The notes under the pieces were generated by a model. It searched no databases. It saw only the letters and a list, made by a program, of their open reading frames with translations, and had not been told where the DNA came from. DNA of 64,000 nucleotides, taken from NCBI RefSeq assembly GCF_020037125.1, contig NZ_JAIQDG010000010.1, forward strand, positions 62,001-126,000. The letters are read 5' to 3'. Source of the stretch: Myxococcus sp. RHSTA-1-4 (GTDB taxonomy: Bacteria > Myxococcota > Myxococcia > Myxococcales > Myxococcaceae). Every line of letters starts with the position of its first letter. Within the stretch, counting starts at the first letter, position 1. Made by a program: the position numbers and the translations under genes. Of the stretch, positions 17,391 through 23,756 are shown piece by piece.

Positions 17391-17557
17391 ATGCCCCACC
17401 CGTGCCGCGGGACGGCGCGTGCCCGCGCCAGGGCGCCCGGGCTGTACAGGCGCGCCCGCGGATCATCGTCAACTGGGGACGCGACGGCGCGTGACGAGCC
17501 GGAGTGTGTGCCGACATCCGCGCGCCGCTGCCACCTGCGCGTCCCTCGACCGTCATG
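17391..17557. repeat. Right copy of the island-flanking direct repeat (decayed 3' end of a thioredoxin-fold gene)
   Basis: It aligns without gaps to 7224-7390 (offset 10,167). Read in the frame of the left gene it gives QGARAVQARPRIIVNWGRDGA and a TGA at 17492-17494, exactly where the intact gene stops. There is no start or first half, so it is a gene remnant. It begins 7 bases after the last island gene. Confidence 0.75.
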
Positions 17558-17562
17558 TGCGC

Positions 17563-17574
17563 GGGGGGGGGGGG
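17563..17574 (+). repeat. Homopolymer of 12 G
   Basis: Twelve consecutive G lie just past the right flank repeat, in non-coding sequence. Such tracts slip readily. No promoter or reading frame depends on it visibly. Confidence 0.6.
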
Positions 17575-17896
17575 CCGGATCATCAGGAGTTGGACACGCG
17601 TGCAGGTGCGCGAATGCGCGCACGGCCCGAGGCTTGCCGCATGCGTGCTGGATGCGGTAGTCAGCCACCCCCCGCACGCGCGTGAGTGGTCGGGAGAGGG
17701 AGGGTGGACGGTGAAGACATCGTGCGTGTGGGTGTATGAGGCCGGAGCGCCGCTTCCGCGCTGCGCCACCAGTCCCGCCGCGCGCGCGTCAAGCCCCGGC
17801 ATGCTTCTTCCCCTCCTCGTTCGCGCGTGTTTCTCGCGTTTCGCGCGCTTCTCCCTGGCCGTCCGGGCCTGAGCCTCGGTTAATCTCCCCCACCCC
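17575..17896. other. Intergenic region without a supportable gene
   Basis: This 322-bp stretch separates the island edge from the ADP-ribosylglycohydrolase gene. No motif, RNA gene or family-like reading frame was recognised; the promoter of the downstream gene should be near its end. Confidence 0.45.
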
Positions 17897-18925
17897 ATGC
17901 CGCTGACTCCCGCCGAGCGCCAGGACAGGTTCCATGCGGCGTTCGTGGGGCTCGCCATCGGTGATGCGCTCGGCTTCCCGCTGCGCGGCATCCCGCCGGC
18001 GAGTCTCGCGCGGCTGCCCGGCCTGGCGGAGGACTTCGCGCCCCGTCCGCGCGGCAAGTTCGCCAAGGGCCAGTTCAGCGACGACACGCAGTTGTTGCTC
18101 GCCGCGGCGGAGAGTGTCATCCGCGAGGGCAAGGTGGACGGGCGCAGCGCGGCGGCGCACCTGGCGTGGCTGTGGCAGGAGGGCATCATCCTCCAGCCGC
18201 CCAGGAGCCTCGCGGACGCGCTGCAGCGGCTCGCGGGGGGCACGCCGTGGATGAGCGCGGGCGCGCCGCTGGGCACGCGGTGCCCGTCCGTGCTCAGCCG
18301 CGCGCTGGTGGTGGGGCTCTTCGAGAGTGGCCACCGCGCGCGCCTGCCGCACGACGCGGGCGTGCTCACCGTCATCACCCACAAGGACCCGGTCTGCGCC
18401 GCGTCGGCGGCCGCCTTCGCGCAGGCCGTCGCGCTGGGCATGGAGAAGGAGGCGCTGACGCCGGCCGCCTTCTGCGAGGAGCTGGCGCTGGCGGCGGCGG
18501 TGCACGACAAGGGGCTGGCGGAAGAGGTGCGGCACCTGCCACGCCTGTTGACGTGGGAGACCGCGCGAGCGCTGTCGCAGCTTCGAAAGGTGGGCGTGCC
18601 CCCCAGCGAGCTGCGGGGCGTGGACGGGCTGCCGCCGCACGTGGTGCCGGTGCTGCTCACCTCGCTGTACGCCGCCCTCAAGGTGCCGCACGACTTCCGC
18701 GAGGCGGTGGCCCTCACGCTGCGCTGCGGGGGCGAGGCGGACGTGGCCGCGGCGATTACGGGCGCCCTCATCGGCGCGCACCTGGGCACGCGCGCCATCC
18801 CCGCCCGCCTGCGCAAGCAGGTGCTGTACGCGGAGAACCTGGTGGACACCGCGGACCGCCTCTTCCGCGCCCGCCAGGTGCGCGAGACGCTGGCCACCGC
18901 GCTGGCCCACCAGCGCCGCCGCTGA
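17897..18925 (+). CDS. ADP-ribosylglycohydrolase-family protein
   Basis: A 342-aa protein with the family landmarks GLAIGDALGFPLRG near the N-terminus, KGQFSDDTQLLLAAAE (the DDT metal-binding site) and, near the C-terminus, LRCGGEADVAAAITGALIGAHLG. In classical members the last motif is GGDTDT, which supplies further Mg ligands; here it reads GGEADV, so catalysis may be altered. The family removes ADP-ribose from proteins or nucleic acids (DraG, ARH, ADPRH). There is no signal peptide. It is preceded by a long gap next to the island and followed by a 192-bp gap, so it is probably monocistronic. Confidence 0.85.
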   Translation: MPLTPAERQDRFHAAFVGLAIGDALGFPLRGIPPASLARLPGLAEDFAPRPRGKFAKGQFSDDTQLLLAAAESVIREGKVDGRSAAAHLAWLWQEGIILQPPRSLADALQRLAGGTPWMSAGAPLGTRCPSVLSRALVVGLFESGHRARLPHDAGVLTVITHKDPVCAASAAAFAQAVALGMEKEALTPAAFCEELALAAAVHDKGLAEEVRHLPRLLTWETARALSQLRKVGVPPSELRGVDGLPPHVVPVLLTSLYAALKVPHDFREAVALTLRCGGEADVAAAITGALIGAHLGTRAIPARLRKQVLYAENLVDTADRLFRARQVRETLATALAHQRRR

Positions 18926-19117
18926 AGCCGCCCCGCGTGCCTCGTGACGCCGGGGCCGTCCGGAGGGCGGGCGGGCGGGCGTGACGTGCCCCTTCCGCGG
19001 ACTTCTCCGGGCGATGCCTCCTGCCCACCTTGTGCGAAGGAGCGGGGCCGCATGCATGCCTGACGGGCGTGCGGGCGCTCGGCTGTCCCCGCGAAGCCAT
19101 CGCAGGAGGCGCACGTC

Positions 19118-19522
19118 GTGGACCTCGAATCGGAACGCCTGGAGCGAAGTCAGCTGGAGACGCTCTCCACGGCGGAGCTCATCCGGCACGCCCTGGACGA
19201 GTCCCGCATGCTGGTGCGAGCCGAGCTGCTGCACGCCAAGAAGGAGCTCCGCGAGGAGCTGAAGGCCGCGCGCACCGCCGGCATCCTCATTGGCGTGGGC
19301 GCGGTGCTGTCGCTCATCGCGCTGGCCTGCCTCTTCGTGGGCGCGGGGCTGGCGCTGCCGCTGGGCGAGCCCTGGGACGTGCTGGTGATGGGCGTGGCGG
19401 TGCTGGCCGTCGCCGGCCTCCTGCTGTTCCTGGGCGTCAAGCGGCTGCCGAAGAAGCCGCTGCCGCACACGCAGGAGCGGCTGAAGATGGACTATCAGCT
19501 CACGCGGGAGACGCTGCAATGA
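19118..19522 (+). CDS. Phage-holin-superfamily-like inner-membrane protein (DUF1469 type)
   Basis: A 134-aa protein starting at GTG 19118 with an AGGAGG-type site upstream. The N-terminal 55 residues form an amphipathic helix (LSTAELIRHALDESRMLVRAELLHAKKEL). Two transmembrane helices follow (AGILIGVGAVLSLIALACLF and VLVMGVAVLAVAGLLLFLG) and then a basic tail. This is the layout of the Phage_holin_3_6/DUF1469 family, small bacterial envelope proteins of unknown function; despite the name it is not in a prophage. It overlaps the next gene by 4 bases (ATGA), and this pairing with a DUF3618 protein is common. Confidence 0.8.
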   Translation: MDLESERLERSQLETLSTAELIRHALDESRMLVRAELLHAKKELREELKAARTAGILIGVGAVLSLIALACLFVGAGLALPLGEPWDVLVMGVAVLAVAGLLLFLGVKRLPKKPLPHTQERLKMDYQLTRETLQ

Positions 19523-20028
19523 ACGGCAACGGCCGCGACGGGAACGGAGCCGTGGGAATCGAACGGCACGCCGACCACCACATCACCCGGGGCATGGATG
19601 ACCGGAAGCAGGTGGAACAGACGGCGGACCGCATCCGCGACGAGCTGATGCTCACGCTGGAGGAGTTGGACCGCCGGCGGGAGCGCGCGCTCAGCGTGCG
19701 CTACCAGGCGGGGCAGCACAAGGACGCGCTGATTGCCGCGGGCGCCATCGCCGCGGTGGTCGTCGGGGCGGGCGTGGGCTACGCCATCTACCGTGCGCGC
19801 CACCAGGGGGAGCGGCTGCGCCGCCAGCGGCGCAGCGCCCTCAAGCGCGCCTGGGCGCATCCCGAGAGCGTGGCTTATGCCGCGAAGCAGCGCCCGCTGG
19901 GCGTGGAGCTGGGACGCAAGCTCGTGCTCATCTTCGCCACCACGCTCGCCTCCCGCATCGCGCGGAACTCCGTGCGCGCGCTGGTGCCGGCGCGCCAGGG
20001 TGAGAAGCCCGCTGAGGGTGTTCAGTAG
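19519..20028 (+). CDS. DUF3618-type membrane-associated protein
   Basis: A 169-aa protein. The central stretch VEQTADRIRDELMLTLEELDRRRERALSVRYQ resembles the DUF3618 helix, followed by a single transmembrane segment (ALIAAGAIAAVVVGAGVGYAIY) and a basic cytoplasmic tail with a second hydrophobic patch (KLVLIFATTLASRIARN). It is coupled by a 4-base overlap to the holin-like gene. Such pairs are thought to act in the cell envelope or stress response, but no mechanism is established. The gene ends 39 bases before cydA. Confidence 0.7.
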   Translation: MNGNGRDGNGAVGIERHADHHITRGMDDRKQVEQTADRIRDELMLTLEELDRRRERALSVRYQAGQHKDALIAAGAIAAVVVGAGVGYAIYRARHQGERLRRQRRSALKRAWAHPESVAYAAKQRPLGVELGRKLVLIFATTLASRIARNSVRALVPARQGEKPAEGVQ

Positions 20029-20067
20029 AAAACATAATTGCGATAAATCCGAGCATAAAGCAGCCTG

Positions 20068-21399
20068 ATGCTCATGACGGACCTGCTCTATGCGCGGGCG
20101 CAGATGGGCTTGTCGCTCGCCTTCCACATCGTCTTCGCGGCGGCGGGCGTGGCGCTGCCGCTGCTCATGGTGCTGAGCGACCTGAAGGCCCGGCGCACGG
20201 GGGACGCGGACTACCGGCTGCTGAGCGAGAAGCTGGCGAAGGGGACGGCCATCCTCTTCGCGGTGGGCGCGGTGTCCGGCACGGCGCTGTCCTTCGAGCT
20301 GGGCCTGCTGTGGCCCGAGTTCATGGGCCGGTACGGCGAGGTGATTGGCCTGCCCTTCAGCCTGGAGGGCGTGGCCTTCTTCACCGAGGCCATCTTCCTG
20401 GGCATCTATCTCTACGGGCGCGAGCGGGTGTCGCCGGGCCTGCACCTGTTCTCCGGCGTCATGGTGGCGGTGAGCGGCGCGATGAGCGCCTTCTTCGTCA
20501 CGCTGGTGAACACCTTCATGAACCACCCGTCGGGCTTCACACCCACGCCCGGTGGTCCGACGGACGTGCAGCCCCTGGTCGCCATGTTCAGCCCGGGCTG
20601 GCAGTACCAGACGGTGCACGTGCTGCTCTCCTGCTACCAGGCGAGCGCCTTCGCCATGGCGGGCATCCACGCCTTCGTGCTGCTGCGCCACCCGGGGGCG
20701 GCCTTCCACCGCAAGGCGCTGTCGGTGGCGCTGCCGCTGGCGTGTTTCACCGCGCTGCTGCAGCCGCTGGTGGGAGACCTCTCCGCGAAGCACGTGGCCC
20801 AGGCGCAGCCGGTGAAGCTGGCCGCCATGGAGGCCCAGTTCGAGACGGAGCGCGGCGCGCCGCTGCGGCTGGGCGGGCTGCCGGACGTGGAGACGGAGAG
20901 CGTGTCCTGGGGCCTGGAGATTCCGAAGGGGCTGTCCATCCTCGCCTTCGCGGACCCGGACGCGGAGGTGAAGGGGCTGAAGGAGTTCCCCCGCGACGAG
21001 TGGCCGCCGGTGAGCAAGGTGCACCTGTCCTTCCAGCTCATGGTGGGCACGGGCAGCCTCATGGCGCTGCTGGCGCTGGTGACGCTGGCGTACCGGGTCC
21101 GGAAGAAGGTGTGGCCGGACGGGCGGCGGATGATGTGGGCATGGCTCCTGACGGGGCCGCTCGGGGTGGTGGCGATGGAGGCCGGGTGGCTCGTCACCGA
21201 GTGGGGCCGGCAGCCGTGGATTGTCCGTGGCGTCATGCGCACGTCCGCCGCGGTGACACCGGTGCCGCACCTGTATGCGCCCTTCTGGACGTTCACCGCC
21301 GTGTATCTCTTCCTTGGAGCGACGGTGGTGTTCCTGATGGTGCGGCAGGTGGCGGGCACGCTTCCGGGCCGGAACGGAGGTAACTCCGATGTCCACTGA
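20068..21399 (+). CDS. cydA: Cytochrome bd-type quinol oxidase subunit I
   Basis: A 443-aa membrane protein. Visible haem ligands and proton-path residues are the N-terminal His in GLSLAFHIVFAAAG, the glutamates in FSLEGVAFFTEAIFLG, a second His in YQTVHVLLSCYQ, and the axial Met in KVHLSFQLMVGTGS. GWLVTEWGRQPW is the strongly conserved C-terminal motif. The soluble Q-loop is short, so this is the cyanide-insensitive-oxidase-like class. The enzyme oxidises ubiquinol or menaquinol and reduces O2 to water with high affinity and without proton pumping. It is preceded by an unusually AT-rich 39-bp stretch (20029-20067) that probably holds the promoter. Confidence 0.95.
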   Translation: MLMTDLLYARAQMGLSLAFHIVFAAAGVALPLLMVLSDLKARRTGDADYRLLSEKLAKGTAILFAVGAVSGTALSFELGLLWPEFMGRYGEVIGLPFSLEGVAFFTEAIFLGIYLYGRERVSPGLHLFSGVMVAVSGAMSAFFVTLVNTFMNHPSGFTPTPGGPTDVQPLVAMFSPGWQYQTVHVLLSCYQASAFAMAGIHAFVLLRHPGAAFHRKALSVALPLACFTALLQPLVGDLSAKHVAQAQPVKLAAMEAQFETERGAPLRLGGLPDVETESVSWGLEIPKGLSILAFADPDAEVKGLKEFPRDEWPPVSKVHLSFQLMVGTGSLMALLALVTLAYRVRKKVWPDGRRMMWAWLLTGPLGVVAMEAGWLVTEWGRQPWIVRGVMRTSAAVTPVPHLYAPFWTFTAVYLFLGATVVFLMVRQVAGTLPGRNGGNSDVH

Positions 21400-22408
21400 G
21401 GCGTTGATTGGCTTCGCGGTGGCGGGGACGTTCGTCCTCTATGCGCTCTTCGGCGGCGCGGACTTCGGCGGCGGCGTCTGGGATTTGCTGGCCTCCGGTC
21501 CTCGCAAGAAGGAGCAGCGCGCGCTCATCGCCCATGCGCTGGGCCCGGTGTGGGAGGTGAATCACATCTGGCTCATCGTCGGCCTGGTGCTGACGTTCTC
21601 CGGCTTCCCGCGCGCCTTCGCGGTGCTGACGGTGGCGCTGCACGTGCCGCTGACGCTGCTGCTGCTGGGCATCGTCTTCCGGGGCGCGGCCTTCACCTTC
21701 CGCACGTATGACACGCGCGGGGACGCGGTGCAGCGCAAGTGGGGGCTCGTCTTCAGCGTGGCGAGCGTCATCGCACCGCTGTTGCTGGGCATGTGCGTGG
21801 GCGCGGTGGTGAGCGGCGGCATCCGCGTGGAGGGCCACGCGGTGGTGAGCGGCTTCTTCGCGCCGTGGCTCACGCCCTTCGCCTGGGCGGTGGGCGTGCT
21901 GGCGCTGTGCCTCTTCGCCTTCCTGGCGGCGGTGTACCTCTCCCACGAGTCTCCCACGCCGGAGCTGCGCGAGGACTTCCGGCGGCGCGCGCTGGGCTCC
22001 GGGGTGGCCGTCTTCGCCACGGCCTTCGTCGTGCTGCTGCTGGCGCGCGAGGGCGCGCCCCGGGTGTGGCAGGGCCTGTTGCTCTCGCCCTTCGCGCTGC
22101 TCCTGCACGCGGGCACCGCGGTGGCGGCGGTGGCGGCCTTCGCCCTCTTGTGGACGCGGCGCTTCAAGTGGGCGCGGGTGGCGGCGGCCACGCAGGTGGG
22201 CTTCATCATCCTCGGGTGGGCGGCCTCGCAGCACCCGTACCTGGTGGTTCCGGACGTCACCCTGAGCAGCGCGGCGGCGAGCCCCACCGCGCAGCGCATG
22301 CTGCTGGTGGCGCTGGTGGTGGGCGCGCTCGCCGTGCTGCCCACGCTGGTGTTCTTCTACCGCGTCTTCCGGCCCGGCCCCTTCGCGTCCCCTGGCGAGG
22401 GCAAGTGA
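21389..22408 (+). CDS. cydB: Cytochrome bd-type quinol oxidase subunit II
   Basis: A 339-aa, eight- to nine-helix membrane protein. LYALFGGADFGGGVWDLLA and GPVWEVNHIWLIVGLVLTF are the CydB signatures, FRGAAFTFRTYD follows, and PTLVFFYRVFRP closes the protein. It overlaps cydA by 11 bases, so translation is coupled. CydB forms the heterodimer with CydA. No CydX-like small subunit reading frame was seen after it; the neighbouring antiporter gene converges 15 bases beyond the stop. Confidence 0.95.
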   Translation: MSTEALIGFAVAGTFVLYALFGGADFGGGVWDLLASGPRKKEQRALIAHALGPVWEVNHIWLIVGLVLTFSGFPRAFAVLTVALHVPLTLLLLGIVFRGAAFTFRTYDTRGDAVQRKWGLVFSVASVIAPLLLGMCVGAVVSGGIRVEGHAVVSGFFAPWLTPFAWAVGVLALCLFAFLAAVYLSHESPTPELREDFRRRALGSGVAVFATAFVVLLLAREGAPRVWQGLLLSPFALLLHAGTAVAAVAAFALLWTRRFKWARVAAATQVGFIILGWAASQHPYLVVPDVTLSSAAASPTAQRMLLVALVVGALAVLPTLVFFYRVFRPGPFASPGEGK

Positions 22409-22423
22409 AGGGCGGGTGGGGCG

Positions 22424-23440
22424 CTACATGGCGGGCAGGGTGAGCCCCCGCCAGAGCTGGTAGCCGATGATGGACAGGTAGACGAGCACCAGCAGCGCAC
22501 CCTCGGACCGGGTAATCGTCCAGTCGAAGGTGACGCTCACCGGAAAGAGCAGCAGGGTGAGCGCACCCAGCGCCAGGAGCGCGGACAGGCCTCCCACGGG
22601 CAGGGGCACCGTGGCCATCATCGCCACCACCCCGAGGATGAAGAGCAGGTTGAAGAGGTTGGAGCCCAGCACGTTGCCCAGGGCGATGTCGGACTGGCCG
22701 CGACGGAGGGCGGCCAGGCTCGTCACCAGCTCCGGCAGGGTGGTGGCCAGCGACACCACCGTCAGCCCGATGACCTGGGCGGACAGGCCCGCGAGGGTGG
22801 CCACCCGCACCGCGCCCGTCTCCGTCAGCTTTCCGCCCGCCGCCAGCAGCACCAGCCCGCCGAGCAGCAGCCCGACGGACCTGCGCGTGGACAGCAGGGG
22901 CTCCGCGCGCACGGCCTCCTTCAGCTCTCCCGTCAGCTCCCAGCCCACCTCCGCGGGCCGGCGGGCTGCCCGCAGCAGCACGCCCAGGTAGGCGGCGAAG
23001 CCGGCCAGCAGCAGCGCCCCGTCCAGGCGGGACAGGCCCGGCGGGCTCCCCGGCGGGCCGAAGGTGCCCGGTAGCAGCATGAGGGTGACGAGCAGCAGCA
23101 CCGCGCCCAGCAGCATGGGCAGCTCGCGCCGCAGCAGCGAGGACTGCACCTTCACCGGCCTGAGCACCGCGGACAGTCCCAGGATGAGCCCCGCGTTGGC
23201 CAGGCTCGAGCCCACCATGTTGCCGAAGCTCAGCGCCGTGTCCCCGGTGAGCGCCACCACCACGTTGAGCGCCAGCTCCGGCGCGGACGTGCCGAACGCG
23301 ACGATGGTCAGCCCGATGGTGAGGGCCGGAACGCCCCGCCGCTCCGCCAGGGCGACCGCGCCGCTGACCAGCCAATCCCCTCCCGCCACCAGCAGTGTGA
23401 TGCCTCCCACCAGCATCGACAGTGACAGGAAAAGTTCCAT
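22424..23440 (-). CDS. Ca2+/Na+ antiporter (CaCA superfamily)
   Basis: A 338-aa membrane protein with two inverted alpha-repeats: IVAFGTSAPELALNVVVAL with GNMVGSSLANAGLILGLSA, then SLATTLPELVTSLAAL with GNVLGSNLFNLLFILGVVAMM. These conserved acidic and GSN motifs bind Ca2+ and Na+ in the YrbG/CaCA family. It exchanges calcium for sodium or protons across the inner membrane. ATG 23440 (MELFLSLSML) is preferred because it begins the first helix; the 16-residue extension from an upstream start is hydrophilic and basic. Confidence 0.93.
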   Translation of the reverse strand: MELFLSLSMLVGGITLLVAGGDWLVSGAVALAERRGVPALTIGLTIVAFGTSAPELALNVVVALTGDTALSFGNMVGSSLANAGLILGLSAVLRPVKVQSSLLRRELPMLLGAVLLLVTLMLLPGTFGPPGSPPGLSRLDGALLLAGFAAYLGVLLRAARRPAEVGWELTGELKEAVRAEPLLSTRRSVGLLLGGLVLLAAGGKLTETGAVRVATLAGLSAQVIGLTVVSLATTLPELVTSLAALRRGQSDIALGNVLGSNLFNLLFILGVVAMMATVPLPVGGLSALLALGALTLLLFPVSVTFDWTITRSEGALLVLVYLSIIGYQLWRGLTLPAM

Positions 23441-23756
23441 GGCCGTGGAGCCTACATGGTCGCAGCCATGCCGCGTGCGTCTTCTCACAGGGTGTGAATC
23501 ATGTGTCGCGCTTCACTCCGGGATGGTGACAGTTTTTTCCGGGTTGCAGAAGGGCGGTGCGTTTTTTGTGTGAGTCTTTGAATGGGGTGTGACGGCGCGT
23601 GACGGCGTCCAGGCCGCGTGAAATCTCGGGTCTCCGAGCGGAAGAGGTGGCTGGTGATGCGTGTGTGAGGTCGTTGTCACACGCAAGGAATTGAGCCCTT
23701 CGCGTTGGAAAGGCAGACAGAGAGCGTACCGCTACTGCTTTCTCGGAGGTCGCCGC
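23441..23756. other. Divergent intergenic region with a 7-bp inverted repeat
   Basis: This 316-bp region lies between divergent genes. It contains GCGTGTG (23659-23665) and its reverse complement (23678-23684) around a 12-base loop, plus two T6 runs near 23533-23572. A promoter for the beta-propeller gene is expected; none fits a consensus well. Confidence 0.4.

Noticed and set aside
18950-18985. GGGC tandem repeats after the ADP-ribosylglycohydrolase gene
   Set aside because: Only three to four imperfect units in GC-rich sequence, below what supports a repeat call.
23520-23560. Possible sigma-54 promoter before the propeller gene
   Set aside because: A TTGCA is present but the required GG element at the correct distance is missing.
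23586-23620. A third short match to the island flank repeat (GACGGCGCGTGACGGC)
   Set aside because: Only about 16 bases match and the alignment fails on both sides, so chance in a GC-rich genome is likely.
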